A stretch of DNA of 64,000 nt from assembly GCA_947493745.1 (NCBI GenBank), contig CANLSM010000011.1, forward strand, positions 1-64,000, in the 5' to 3' direction. The notes beneath the pieces are model-generated. The model saw only the letters and a program-made list of their open reading frames with translations, was not told the origin of the DNA and did not search any database. This DNA comes from an uncultured Paracoccaceae bacterium (GTDB taxonomy: Bacteria > Pseudomonadota > Alphaproteobacteria > Rhodobacterales > Rhodobacteraceae). Below, one piece after another: positions 42,999-52,740 of this stretch (within the stretch, counting starts at the first letter, position 1; each line of letters begins with the position of its first letter). A program made the position numbers and the translations under genes.

Positions 42999-43055
42999 GG
43001 GCCGCTCCCGCCTGTCGGGCTGGTCCTGACGGAACATCCCTTCCCGTTGGGCCGG

Positions 43056-43080
43056 GCCTCGCAACCTTCGGTCGCGAGGC
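43056..43080. terminator. Bidirectional hairpin between converging genes
   Basis: GCCTCGCAACC (43056-43066) pairs with GGTCGCGAGGC (43070-43080) with one mismatch and a TTC loop. It lies between the ends of the MBL gene (42998, plus) and the secretion adaptor gene (43084, minus). No long T tract on either side. Confidence 0.55.
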
Positions 43081-43083
43081 GGG

Positions 43084-44379
43084 TCAGGTTTCCCGGAAAG
43101 CCTTGGTGAAATAGTCGGTCAGCGGCTTCAGGAGATAATTGAGCGGCGTTCTGTCTCCGGTGCGGATGAAGGCCTCAACCGGCATGCCCGGCACAAGCTG
43201 GATATCGCCCAGTTTGCTGAGCTCGCCCTCCTGCGGCAGCACTTCGGCGGAATAGAAGGACTGGCCGGTTGCATCATCGGTGAAGACGTCCGCCGAGACC
43301 TTGGTGACCACGCCCTTGATCTCGGGCGTGGTGCGCTGATCAAAGGCGGAGAAGCGCAGGATCGCCTCCTGCCCGACATGGACCTGATCGATGTGAATGG
43401 TCTCGATCCGGCTTGTGATGACCAGGCGGTCATCCTGGGGGACGATATACATCACCGGATCGGCAGGCCGCACAACCGAACGGATCGCGTGGACCGTCTT
43501 GCCGTAGACAACCCCGCTGACAGGAGCACGCACATCCATGCGGGACAGCGTCTCAAGGGCCGAGAGCCTGCGTTCGCGCAGCTCTATCTCGCGGTATTGC
43601 AGGTCGCGCAATGTGGTGATCGCCTCTTCCCGCAGACCTGTTGTCAGGCGCAGGATCTCGATCTCGGTTTCCGCGATGCGCCCCCGGCTTTCGGCGATAT
43701 CGGCTTTCAGTTCGCCGACCGAACCCAGAAGGCGGGCTTTCTCCCGCTGGAGTGAGAGAACGCGGCTGGCCTGAGCCAGACCCTTGTCGAGAAGTGCTTT
43801 CTGATCCGTGAGTTCCTGATCGATCAGATCGAGCTGATCCTCCAGCGCGGTCAATTGTGCATTGCTCCCCTCGATCTGGTTCTCGATCTGGATCCGGCGC
43901 TCCCTGAGCTGGTTGCCTTCGTTTTCCATCGAACTGCGGCGGGCCTGAAAGAGCCGAAGCTGACCCTGCGCCAAGTCGAAGACCTCGGGACGGGTCTGCA
44001 TCGCTTCGAGCAGATCCTTGTCCATCTCGACCTCGTTCAGACCGTCGCGCTCGGCAACCAGACGACCGCGTCGCGCGATCAGCTCGAAAAGCTGACCTTC
44101 CACAATCGCGAGCTCGGAGCGCAGAAGCGTGTCGTCGAAGCGCATCAGCACCTCGCCGGCTTCGACCCGGTCACCATCCACGACGTTGATCTCGCCCACC
44201 ACGCCGCCATCAGGGTGCTGGACGACCTGCCGGTTGCCCTCCACCTCGATCGCACCGGAGGACACCACGGCGCCCGCTATGTTGGCTATGACGGACCAGG
44301 ATCCGAGACAGAAGACGAGAAAGAATAGCGCCCCAAAACCGATAATCAGCTGTCGGCGCGGGTTCCATGCGGACGTCAT
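43084..44379 (-). CDS. Type I secretion periplasmic adaptor (HlyD/PrtE family)
   Basis: A 431-residue membrane fusion protein. A single N-terminal membrane helix (residues about 12-32) is followed by a lipoyl half-motif (GVVGEINVVDGDRVEAGEVLMRFD), a long coiled coil (about 75-285, with ENQIEGSNAQLTALEDQLDLIDQEL) and a closing beta-barrel region with MDVRAPVSGVVYG and the family signature near VQLVPGMPVEAFIRTGDRTPLNYLLKPL. ATG 44379 overlaps the ATPase stop as ATGA, so the two are coupled. It would link the ATPase to a TolC-type channel encoded elsewhere. Confidence 0.93.
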   Translation of the reverse strand: MTSAWNPRRQLIIGFGALFFLVFCLGSWSVIANIAGAVVSSGAIEVEGNRQVVQHPDGGVVGEINVVDGDRVEAGEVLMRFDDTLLRSELAIVEGQLFELIARRGRLVAERDGLNEVEMDKDLLEAMQTRPEVFDLAQGQLRLFQARRSSMENEGNQLRERRIQIENQIEGSNAQLTALEDQLDLIDQELTDQKALLDKGLAQASRVLSLQREKARLLGSVGELKADIAESRGRIAETEIEILRLTTGLREEAITTLRDLQYREIELRERRLSALETLSRMDVRAPVSGVVYGKTVHAIRSVVRPADPVMYIVPQDDRLVITSRIETIHIDQVHVGQEAILRFSAFDQRTTPEIKGVVTKVSADVFTDDATGQSFYSAEVLPQEGELSKLGDIQLVPGMPVEAFIRTGDRTPLNYLLKPLTDYFTKAFRET

Positions 44380-46106
44380 GCCTTGTCTCCCTGTACAACG
44401 CTTGCGACCTGCTTGTAGTTCTGAAGCTGGGATTTCAGCACCTCGTCGCGCGGACCGAAGGCTTTGCGCATTCCCGCCTCGAGTACGAGGATCTGGTCGC
44501 ATTCCGCGATGCCGGAGGGGCGGTGCGCCATGATGATGACCGAATTTCCGGCCTCCTTGGTTAAGCGGATCGCTTCGTTCAGCGCTTTTGACCCGACGCT
44601 GTCGAGATTGGAATTCGGCTCATCAAGGACCAGCAGCACCGGGTTTCCATAGAGCGCGCGGGCCAGTCCGATCCGCTGTTTCTGCCCGCCGGAAAGGCGA
44701 CCGCCGCCGGGATGGATCACGGTGTCATAGCCCTGCGGCAACTGAAGGATCATTTCATGGGCGCCCGCCTTGCGTGCGGCCTCGACCACCTGTTTGTCAT
44801 CCGGTTGCCCCATGCGTGCGATATTCTCGGCAATTGTGGCACCAAAGAGCGACACATCCTGCGGCAGATAGCCGATATATTCGCCCAGCTTCTCGTTGGT
44901 GTACTGATCGAGCGAGGCACCATCGATCCGGACTTTGCCTGAGGCGGGATACCAGATGCCCGTCAGCACGCGTGCCAGTGTCGACTTGCCTGCCGCCGAC
45001 TGACCGATGACACCAAGCGCCTGCCCGGGATGCACGTCGAAAGACAGCATACGAAGCGTCGCCACTTTCTCGCCGGGAGGAATGACGCTGATCTGATCGA
45101 CCACCAGCCGGGCCTTGGGACGCGGCAACTCGGTCCGTTCCGGCACCTTGGGGGTGTTGGCAAGCAGGTCCTCAAGCCGCGCCCAGCCGGTCTTGGCACG
45201 CAGATAGAGCGGCCAGCCTCCGATTGCCTGTTCAACAGGCGCAAGCGCCCGGCCAAGCAGGATTGAGGATGCAATCATCGCACCTGCCGTCACCTCACCC
45301 TTGAGAACCAGAAACGCGCCCGCGGCCAGAATGAAGGACTGCAGAAAGAACCGGAAGGTTTTCGACATGGTCGTGAACGTGCCGGTCCGGTCGCTCGACG
45401 TGATCTGGGCGGCAAGGGCCTTGTTACGGATCGTCTGCCAGCGATCAAGGACAGCCTGACGCATGCCGAGCCCCTGAATGGCCTCGCTTTCCTCGCGGAG
45501 ATGTTCCGCGAAGGCGTCAGCCTGGGCCGCCGCCTCGTTCGCATCACCCACAGGCTTTCGGGTCAGGCGCTGGTTGAGAAGCGTGATCGTGATCAACGCG
45601 GTGCCGCCGATCAGCGCCACAATGCCGAGCCAGAAATGGAAGACGAAGATCATCGCAACGAAAATCGGCACCCAGGGCATGTCGAAGATCGCAAAGAGAA
45701 CGGGGGCGCCCATGAAGCGTTGAACGGCCTCCAGATCCTTCAGACCGTGGGAAGGCTGCGCACGTTCGGATGGCAGGACCGAGCGGCGAAGCACCGCATC
45801 GAACACCCGCTGATCAAGTGTCGCCTGAAACTCGGCCCCCATGCGGGCGGCCACGCGGCCCCGGACATAGTCCAGAACACCCATGATGCCGTAAAGCAGC
45901 GCCACGAGGATCACGAGTGCTGTCAGCGTCTCCTCCGAGCGCGAACCGAGCACCCGGTCATACACCTGAAGCATGAAGAGCGGCCCTGTCAGCATCAAAA
46001 GGTTGACGAAAACACTGAAGGTCCCGATGGAAAGCAGCAGAGATTTGCCTTGCGAAAGGGCTTCTGACAGTTCGCTCTCGGTTTTGTGTTGTGCTGATTT
46101 TGCCAC
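44376..46106 (-). CDS. Type I secretion ABC transporter (PrtD family)
   Basis: A 576-residue half transporter: about six membrane segments in residues 20-310, then an ATPase with Walker A GQSAAGKSTLARVL, signature RLSGGQKQRIGLARAL and Walker B VLLVLDEPNSNLDSVG. There is no N-terminal peptidase or CLD domain, so it is of the PrtD/LipB group exporting proteins with uncleaved C-terminal signals. The start is GTG 46106 with AGGT upstream. Likely cargos are large calcium-binding or adhesive proteins without signal peptides, such as those at 1-956 and 17968-19737; this link is inference. Confidence 0.92.
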   Translation of the reverse strand: MAKSAQHKTESELSEALSQGKSLLLSIGTFSVFVNLLMLTGPLFMLQVYDRVLGSRSEETLTALVILVALLYGIMGVLDYVRGRVAARMGAEFQATLDQRVFDAVLRRSVLPSERAQPSHGLKDLEAVQRFMGAPVLFAIFDMPWVPIFVAMIFVFHFWLGIVALIGGTALITITLLNQRLTRKPVGDANEAAAQADAFAEHLREESEAIQGLGMRQAVLDRWQTIRNKALAAQITSSDRTGTFTTMSKTFRFFLQSFILAAGAFLVLKGEVTAGAMIASSILLGRALAPVEQAIGGWPLYLRAKTGWARLEDLLANTPKVPERTELPRPKARLVVDQISVIPPGEKVATLRMLSFDVHPGQALGVIGQSAAGKSTLARVLTGIWYPASGKVRIDGASLDQYTNEKLGEYIGYLPQDVSLFGATIAENIARMGQPDDKQVVEAARKAGAHEMILQLPQGYDTVIHPGGGRLSGGQKQRIGLARALYGNPVLLVLDEPNSNLDSVGSKALNEAIRLTKEAGNSVIIMAHRPSGIAECDQILVLEAGMRKAFGPRDEVLKSQLQNYKQVASVVQGDKA

Positions 46107-46147
46107 GTCTACCTGTCTTCTTACCTTGAATTCCGGCGGCCAGTTTG

Positions 46148-46165
46148 GACCATGAAACTATGGTC
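46148..46165. promoter_or_regulatory. Inverted repeat upstream of the secretion operon
   Basis: GACCAT-GAAACT-ATGGTC, perfect 6-bp arms, 42 bp upstream of the GTG at 46106 in a 218-bp divergent region shared with mlaA. A candidate operator; the binding factor is unknown. Confidence 0.35.
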
Positions 46166-46324
46166 TACAAAAGGTTAATTGTTCTAGAATGTTTGAGCGC
46201 TCCTTCTAGGCCATTAGACGCCGATTTCCAATGTATTTGAGAGAAACCTCCGATCTGGTCTGGAATCGGGGCTGACGAGTGATATATCAGAGGCTCGTGT
46301 TTTGACCGGAGAGTTGGCAAGTCC

Positions 46325-47050
46325 TTGAAATATATCGTAACAATTTCACTCCTGGGTGGTCTGCTCGGTGCCTGTACGGATACCGGCGGAACCGGTGTGT
46401 CCGCACGCGACCCTTATGAAGCCCAGAATCGCGCTGTGCATGAATTCAACCGCTCGCTGGACAAGAATGTGCTGCGCCCCGTCTCGCAGGGCTATGGCAA
46501 GACCGTGCCAGAACCCGTGCGCGAGAGTGTCAGCAACGCGGTCAGCAATCTGGAATTGCCGGGAGTTTTCATCAACCATATCCTTCAGGGCGATGGTGAG
46601 GATGCGGCCGAAACCTTCGTGCGCTTCGCGATGAATTCGTCCTTCGGGCTTGCGGGTCTGCGGGATCCGGCAGCCGATGCGGGTGTCTTTGCCCGCGATA
46701 CCGATTTCGGCGAGACGATGGGTGTCTGGGGTGTGCGTCAGGGGGCCTATGTCGAACTGCCCTTCTTCGGCGCAAGTTCGGAACGGGATTTCGCCGGACG
46801 CATCGTGGATTACGCGATTGACCCGGTTTCGAACCTTCTGGAATCGCCCGCGGCAGAGTATCGTGCGGCAGGCACCGTGGTGGACATCGTCAATCAGCGG
46901 TACGAGTTCACCGGGGTGATCGATACGCTTTTGTACGAGTCCGCCGACAGCTATACCGCGCAGCGGATTGCCTATCTGCAGAACAAGTCACAAAGCATCA
47001 GTGGCGGCGTGACCGAGGAAGATCTGGAGGATCCCTATGCCTTTGAATAA
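46325..47050 (+). CDS. mlaA: MlaA (VacJ) outer-membrane lipoprotein
   Basis: A 241-residue lipoprotein of the Mla phospholipid retrograde pathway. The signal MKYIVTISLLGGLLGAC ends in a lipobox (Cys17), followed by the VacJ domain: DPYEAQNRAVHEFNRSLDKNVLRP, VSNLELPGVFINHILQG, RFAMNSSFGLAGLRDPA and YVELPFFGASSERDF. The start is TTG 46325: no ATG or GTG would keep the signal peptide. It overlaps mlaC by 14 bases. MlaA takes phospholipid from the outer leaflet and hands it to MlaC. Confidence 0.94.
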   Translation: MKYIVTISLLGGLLGACTDTGGTGVSARDPYEAQNRAVHEFNRSLDKNVLRPVSQGYGKTVPEPVRESVSNAVSNLELPGVFINHILQGDGEDAAETFVRFAMNSSFGLAGLRDPAADAGVFARDTDFGETMGVWGVRQGAYVELPFFGASSERDFAGRIVDYAIDPVSNLLESPAAEYRAAGTVVDIVNQRYEFTGVIDTLLYESADSYTAQRIAYLQNKSQSISGGVTEEDLEDPYAFE

Positions 47051-47651
47051 TGCATTCACCCGACGCGCTGCGCTCGGACTTCTGGCCGGATCTGCAACGG
47101 TTCTGGCACTGCCGCGTGTCGCGCTCGCGCTGACGGCACAGCAGGCCACATCGCTTGTGCAGTCCCTGTCCGACGAGGTCATGGCGATTGTAAACTCCGG
47201 TCGGTCGGAGGCGCAGGTCCTCAGCCAGTTCGAGCAGATTTTCAACCGTTATGCGGATGTGATGGTCATTGCCCGTTCGGTTCTGGGCGCGCCCTGGCGA
47301 CAGGCCACCAATGCGCAGAAATCGGCGTTTGTGACGGCCTTCCGGGGCTATGCCGCGCGCAAGTACGGCAAGCAGTTCCGCCAGTTCAGGGGCGCAACCA
47401 TTTCAGTGAACCGGGCAAGCGATCAGGGCAACAAGGGTGTGCTGGTCCAGTCGACGGTCAACCGACCGGGCGCGGCCCCTTATGCGGTGGACTGGCAGGT
47501 CAGTGACCGGTCTGGTTCGGGCAAACTGATCAATCTCTACATCGAGGGTATCTCGATGCTCAGCACCGAGCGGTCGGAGGTTCAGGCGATCCTGTCCTCC
47601 AAACGCAATGATATTGATGCACTGATTGCCGATCTGAACCGCCGCGGCTGA
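47037..47651 (+). CDS. mlaC: MlaC-type periplasmic phospholipid-binding protein
   Basis: A 204-residue protein of the Ttg2D/MlaC family. The signal begins FTRRAALGLLAGSATVLALPRVALA, a twin-arginine-like n-region although the match is incomplete. The mature part has VMVIARSVLGAPWRQATNAQKSAFVTAFRGY and LINLYIEGISMLSTERSEVQAIL. ATG 47037 follows GGAGG inside the end of mlaA. It carries phospholipid between MlaA and the inner-membrane MlaFED complex, whose genes are not in the window. Confidence 0.92.
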   Translation: MPLNNAFTRRAALGLLAGSATVLALPRVALALTAQQATSLVQSLSDEVMAIVNSGRSEAQVLSQFEQIFNRYADVMVIARSVLGAPWRQATNAQKSAFVTAFRGYAARKYGKQFRQFRGATISVNRASDQGNKGVLVQSTVNRPGAAPYAVDWQVSDRSGSGKLINLYIEGISMLSTERSEVQAILSSKRNDIDALIADLNRRG

Positions 47652-47656
47652 GGGTC

Positions 47657-49669
47657 TCAGTAAGACCCGCGCTGCGATGGTGCACCCAGAAGGCTGTCCA
47701 GAACTCGCTCGACGATGCCTTGCGCCTGCTGGTCTTCAGGCGTGAGCGGAGCTGTTTGAGCGACGACAGCACTGTCCTGCGGGACGATCTCTGGGAGCGG
47801 CGTGACAGGCAGACCCTCATGAATGCGGATCATCGCCTCGCGCCAGATCTCGGCAGGCAGCCCGCCGCCCGTGGTGCCTTTGAGCGGCGTATTGTCATCA
47901 TAGCCCATCCAGACACCCGCCACGTAATCGCCCGTGAAGCCGATGAACCAGGCATCGCGTGCGGCCTGCGTCGTGCCGGTCTTGCCCGCAGCCGGGCGAT
48001 CGGTCAGGCGTGCGCGAGAACCGGTTCCGCCATCGATCACCTGTCGCATCATGTAGACCATATGGCCTGCCGTGGTCTCGTTCAGCACCCGGAACGGGGC
48101 CTGACGATCCGCACCCATCAGAACCGATCCGTCCTGCTTGAGGCGCAGTTCCTGCATGCCATAGGGAAGCGAGCGCCGCCCGCCATTCAGAATGCCCGCA
48201 TAGGCACCGGTCAGTTGCAGCAATGTGGTCTCGGACACACCGAGCGCCAGTGCAGGGCCCTTTGCAATCTCGGTCGTGATGCCGAAATCCTGCGCAATGG
48301 CACGCACACGCTCGCGCCCGGCCCGCTCGGAGACCTTGACGGCGACGGTGTTGATCGAGTGCCTGAAGGCTTCGGTCAGCGACACCTCACCACGGAAATC
48401 CCGTGTGTAGTTCTTGGGTTCCCAGTCGCGTGAACCGGCGACCTGCAGCGTGATCGGCGCATCATAGAAGGTATCGTTGGGCTGCATCCCCGTCTCAAGA
48501 CCCGCTGCATAGACGATTGTCTTGAAGGCCGAGCCGGGCTGGCGCAGCGCCTGTACCGCACGGTTGAACTGCCCGGGGGTAGAGCCGACATTGCGCCCGC
48601 CCACCATCGCACGTACCGCCCCGTCAGGCGACATCACCACGATGGCCGCCTGCGCTTTGGAGCTTTCGCTGACCTTGGTCTCGAAGACGAAGTCGAGCGC
48701 TTCTTCGGCTGCGCGCTGGATCTTTGGATCGAAGGTCGTGACGATCTCGATGTCCTCGGCGGTCGCATTGGTCAGAAAGCCGGGGCCTGCATCCATGACC
48801 CAGTCGGCAAAGAACCCGCCCGAGCGGGCCTGCGCGCGACGGGACAACTGCGCGGGATTGGCCCGCGCCAAATCGGCCTCGACCCGGGTCAGGAACCCCT
48901 GATCCTCCATCAGCCCGATGATCACCTCGCCGCGGCCCTGCGCGACGGACAGGTTGCGGGTCGGGGCATACCGCGATGGCGCCTTCAGAAGACCGGCGAG
49001 CATCGCCGCTTCGGCTGCTGTTACTTCCCGCGCCGATTTTCCGAAATAGCGCTGCGATGCGGCTTCAAACCCGTTCGTTCCGGCACCTAGATAGGCCCGG
49101 TTGAGATAGATCGAAAGGATGTCTTCTTTCTCGTAGCGCAACTCCATCGCAAGCGCAGCCGGGATCTCTTTCAGTTTGCGCTCAAGCGTTCGCGCGTTGT
49201 CGAAAAAGACCAGCTTGGCCGTCTGCTGGGTGATGGTCGAGCCGCCCTGCACCAGCCGCTTGGCCCGAAGGTTCTGAACCATGGCCCGCGCGATACCTTT
49301 TGGGTCCACGCCGATGTGGCTGAAAAACCGCCTGTCCTCGGTCGCGATGATCGCGTTGATCAGATGCGGGGAGGCGGATCCGCTGCGAATGCCCTGATAC
49401 TGCTTGCCGCGCCAGGCAAAGGTCTCGCCACTGCGATCCAGCAGTGTGACAGAGCCGCTGTCGCGCCCGTCCAGCAACTCCTCCATCGGAGGCAGCGTGG
49501 AGTAGTAGTAAAGCGTGGCGCCGCCGAGGACGAGGCCGACCACCACGGTGACCCGCAGCCCGACCCACCAGATCAGCCCGAAGATTGTTTTGAATATCCA
49601 ACGCGATATGCGCTCGGCCATGCCGAGTTGTCGTTGCCTCACAGGGGAGGGCTTTCTACGTCTGGCCAT
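47657..49669 (-). CDS. PBP1A-family bifunctional peptidoglycan synthase
   Basis: A 670-residue class A penicillin-binding protein. A cytoplasmic basic tail and one membrane helix (residues about 33-58) precede the GT51 glycosyltransferase (Glu111 in ATEDRRFFSHIGVDPKG, then QGGSTITQQTAK, RKLKEIPAALAMELRYEKEDILSIYLN). The transpeptidase has the nucleophile motif QPGSAFKTIV, HSINT and KTGTT. It polymerises and cross-links peptidoglycan. It is shorter than E. coli PBP1A and lacks its OB insertion, as is usual for compact alphaproteobacterial members. It converges on mlaC with a five-base gap. Confidence 0.94.
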   Translation of the reverse strand: MARRRKPSPVRQRQLGMAERISRWIFKTIFGLIWWVGLRVTVVVGLVLGGATLYYYSTLPPMEELLDGRDSGSVTLLDRSGETFAWRGKQYQGIRSGSASPHLINAIIATEDRRFFSHIGVDPKGIARAMVQNLRAKRLVQGGSTITQQTAKLVFFDNARTLERKLKEIPAALAMELRYEKEDILSIYLNRAYLGAGTNGFEAASQRYFGKSAREVTAAEAAMLAGLLKAPSRYAPTRNLSVAQGRGEVIIGLMEDQGFLTRVEADLARANPAQLSRRAQARSGGFFADWVMDAGPGFLTNATAEDIEIVTTFDPKIQRAAEEALDFVFETKVSESSKAQAAIVVMSPDGAVRAMVGGRNVGSTPGQFNRAVQALRQPGSAFKTIVYAAGLETGMQPNDTFYDAPITLQVAGSRDWEPKNYTRDFRGEVSLTEAFRHSINTVAVKVSERAGRERVRAIAQDFGITTEIAKGPALALGVSETTLLQLTGAYAGILNGGRRSLPYGMQELRLKQDGSVLMGADRQAPFRVLNETTAGHMVYMMRQVIDGGTGSRARLTDRPAAGKTGTTQAARDAWFIGFTGDYVAGVWMGYDDNTPLKGTTGGGLPAEIWREAMIRIHEGLPVTPLPEIVPQDSAVVAQTAPLTPEDQQAQGIVERVLDSLLGAPSQRGSY

Positions 49670-50313
<644 letters not shown>

Positions 50314-50349
50314 ACCTCCGAAACATAGTGACAAGGACTGAGGGATATT

Positions 50350-51693
50350 ATGTCTAAGCATCTCAAGATTACAGGGTTGTCGGTCGCCGCACTGATGGTG
50401 CCCGCACCGCTTCTGGCGCAGGAGGCGACCGGCCTTCCCGCAGAACATACGGTCTTCATTCTCAATTCGCTGCTCTTTCTGGTGGGTGGTTTCCTGGTGT
50501 TCTGGATGGCCGCGGGCTTTGCCATGCTGGAGGCAGGTCTCGTGCGTTCCAAGAACGTGACCATGCAGCTGACAAAGAACGTGGCGCTTTTCTCGCTGGC
50601 CTCGATCTTTTACTACCTGATCGGCTATAACCTCATGTACCCGCTCGGAAACTGGTCGATCGGCTCCGATGAGACGGGCGGATATCTCGGCATTCTCTTT
50701 GCACCTGCCCTGCTTGAAGCGGTCGGCATTGCTCCGGAGGCGGCTGATGATCTGAGCTATGCGTCCACCGGCTCCGACTTCTTCTTCCAATTGATGTTCT
50801 GTGCCGCGACGGCGTCCATCGTTTCGGGCGCGCTGGCTGAGCGGATCAAGCTCTGGCCGTTCCTGATCTTCACGGTGATCCTGACATCGATTATCTATCC
50901 GATCCAGGCGTCCTGGAAATGGGGTGGCGGTTTCCTCGACACCCAGTGGGGGTTCCTGGATTTTGCCGGTTCGACCGTTGTACATTCGGTTGGCGGCTGG
51001 GCCGCTCTGGCCGGTGCAATTCTGCTGGGCGCGCGGACGGGCAAGTACAAAAACGGTCAGGTCGTCCCGATGCTGGGCTCGAACATGCCGCTGGCCACGT
51101 TGGGGACGTTCATCCTGTGGCTCGGCTGGTTCGGCTTCAATGGCGGTTCGCAGCTGGCCATGGGGTCGGTCGGTGACGTCGCCGATGTCAGCAGGATCTT
51201 CGCCAATACCAATACGGCGGCGGCCGGTGGTGCGATTACCGCGCTTCTGCTGACCCAGATCATCTATGGCAAGGTTGACCTGACCATGGTCCTCAACGGT
51301 GCACTTGCCGGTCTGGTGTCGATCACGGCAGAGCCGCTCACCCCGAGCCTTGGCGTGGCAACGCTGATCGGCGGCGTCGGTGGTGTGATCGTGGTCTTCG
51401 GTGTGCCATTCCTTGACCGACTCAAGATCGACGATGTCGTCGGCGCGATCCCGGTCCACCTCTTCGCCGGGATCTGGGGGACCATCGCGGTTCTTCTGAC
51501 CAACGGGGACGCGACCTTCATGGGTCAGATCGGGCCGATCATCATCGTGGGCGTTTTTGTCTTCGCGGTGTCCTTCGCGATCTGGATGATCCTCAAGGCG
51601 ACCATGGGCATCCGTGTCGGCGAGGAAGCCGAGATCAACGGCCTCGACGGATCGGAGCTTGGTATGGAGGCCTATCCCGAGTTCACCGCCTGA
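50350..51693 (+). CDS. amtB: Ammonium transporter
   Basis: A 447-residue trimeric ammonium channel. A signal-like N-terminus (ending APLLAQEA) is followed by eleven membrane segments. Family signatures: AAGFAMLEAGLVRSKNV, FDFAGSTVVHSVGGWAALAGA-type segment (residues about 200-220), LGTFILWLGWFGFNGGS and HLFAGIWGTIAVLL, the last with the second pore histidine. The C-terminal tail (VGEEAEINGLDGSELG) is the GlnK-interacting element. It forms an operon with glnK and is followed by a strong terminator. Confidence 0.95.
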   Translation: MSKHLKITGLSVAALMVPAPLLAQEATGLPAEHTVFILNSLLFLVGGFLVFWMAAGFAMLEAGLVRSKNVTMQLTKNVALFSLASIFYYLIGYNLMYPLGNWSIGSDETGGYLGILFAPALLEAVGIAPEAADDLSYASTGSDFFFQLMFCAATASIVSGALAERIKLWPFLIFTVILTSIIYPIQASWKWGGGFLDTQWGFLDFAGSTVVHSVGGWAALAGAILLGARTGKYKNGQVVPMLGSNMPLATLGTFILWLGWFGFNGGSQLAMGSVGDVADVSRIFANTNTAAAGGAITALLLTQIIYGKVDLTMVLNGALAGLVSITAEPLTPSLGVATLIGGVGGVIVVFGVPFLDRLKIDDVVGAIPVHLFAGIWGTIAVLLTNGDATFMGQIGPIIIVGVFVFAVSFAIWMILKATMGIRVGEEAEINGLDGSELGMEAYPEFTA

Positions 51694-51710
51694 ATTTGAC
51701 AGTCTATCCC

Positions 51711-51732
51711 CAGAGGGCAGATATGCCCTCTG
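51711..51732 (+). promoter_or_regulatory. Perfect hairpin after amtB
   Basis: CAGAGGGCA (51711-51719), GATA loop, TGCCCTCTG (51724-51732). It precedes the T-tract terminator by five bases and may protect the 3' end of the glnK-amtB message. Confidence 0.65.
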
Positions 51733-51736
51733 ACCT

Positions 51737-51767
51737 GGCCCGGGGCAGTCAGCCTCGGGCCTTTTTT
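51737..51767 (+). terminator. Rho-independent terminator of glnK-amtB
   Basis: GGCCCGGGG (51737-51745) pairs with CCTCGGGCC (51753-51761), one G-T wobble, seven-base loop, then six T residues (51762-51767). A textbook terminator for the plus strand. Confidence 0.92.
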
Positions 51768-51808
51768 ACGGCGGGCTGGCTGAGGGCTGTCCGAACCTGC
51801 GCCTTACG

Positions 51809-52672
51809 TCAGTCGATCTTGATGTCGAGTCCGATGTCCAGTGTGCCTGCGGCCATGGTGATCTTCGAGGTCGAGATGTAATCGACACCGGTTTCAGCCA
51901 GTGACCGGATCGTCTTGAGAGTGACCCCGCCCGAGGCTTCAAGCCGGGCACGCCCATTGTTCAGCGCGACAGCCTTGCGCAGCATGTCGGAGCCCATGTT
52001 GTCGAGCAGAATGGTCGATGCGCCCGCCTCCAGCGCTTCGGACAGTTGGTCGAGCGTATCGACCTCGATCTCGATGGACATCAGGTGGCCGGCATAACTG
52101 CGTGCCTGCGCAATCGCCGGGCCGACACCGCCGCAAACGGCGATATGGTTGTCCTTGATCAGGATGGCATCATCCAGTCCGAAACGGTGATTTGACCCGC
52201 CACCGCAGCGAACAGCGTATTTCTCGAACGCCCTTAGGCCGGGCGTCGTCTTGCGGGTATCGCAGACCTGCGCGCCTGTGCCTGCAATCTCGGACACGAA
52301 ACGGGCCGTGAGGCTCGCGATGCCGGACAGATGATTGAGATAGTTGAGCGCCGTCCGCTCGGCCGAGAGAAGCGCACGCGCATTGCCGGAGATGCGGGCG
52401 ATATCGGTACCGGCGGTGACCTCGTCACCGTCCGCGACCAGAGCTTCAAAGGTCAGCCCGGCTTCCATCGCGGCAAAGGCCGCTGCGGCGAAGGCCATGC
52501 CGCAGATCACACCGGCCTCGCGCGCATTCATCACTGCGGTTGCCTGCGCGGTGGGCGCAATCGTTGCGAGGCTCGTGACATCGCCTGCGCGCCCGAGATC
52601 TTCGGTCAGCGCCGCCTTCACGGCGTCTCTGATCATCACGGGCGGTAGCTCGGCAGGGTAGCGTGGCGGCAT
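51809..52672 (-). CDS. nadC: Nicotinate-nucleotide pyrophosphorylase, carboxylating
   Basis: A 287-residue quinolinate phosphoribosyltransferase of de novo NAD synthesis. Conserved: EDLGRAGDVTS, SAERTALNYLNHLSGIAS, DTRKTTPGLRAFEKYAVRCGGGSNHRFGL, LIKDNHI, IEIEVDTLDQL, ILLDNM and EASGGV, covering the quinolinate and PRPP sites. The length is typical. nadA and nadB are not in view. It faces the glnK-amtB terminator and is divergent from the fRMsr gene. Confidence 0.95.
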   Translation of the reverse strand: MPPRYPAELPPVMIRDAVKAALTEDLGRAGDVTSLATIAPTAQATAVMNAREAGVICGMAFAAAAFAAMEAGLTFEALVADGDEVTAGTDIARISGNARALLSAERTALNYLNHLSGIASLTARFVSEIAGTGAQVCDTRKTTPGLRAFEKYAVRCGGGSNHRFGLDDAILIKDNHIAVCGGVGPAIAQARSYAGHLMSIEIEVDTLDQLSEALEAGASTILLDNMGSDMLRKAVALNNGRARLEASGGVTLKTIRSLAETGVDYISTSKITMAAGTLDIGLDIKID

Positions 52673-52740
52673 TTGCGTTCCTCATCTGCAAGCGCTAGCC
52701 ATAGCGCCACGAAGAATGACCTGTCCAGATGGAGGATGCG

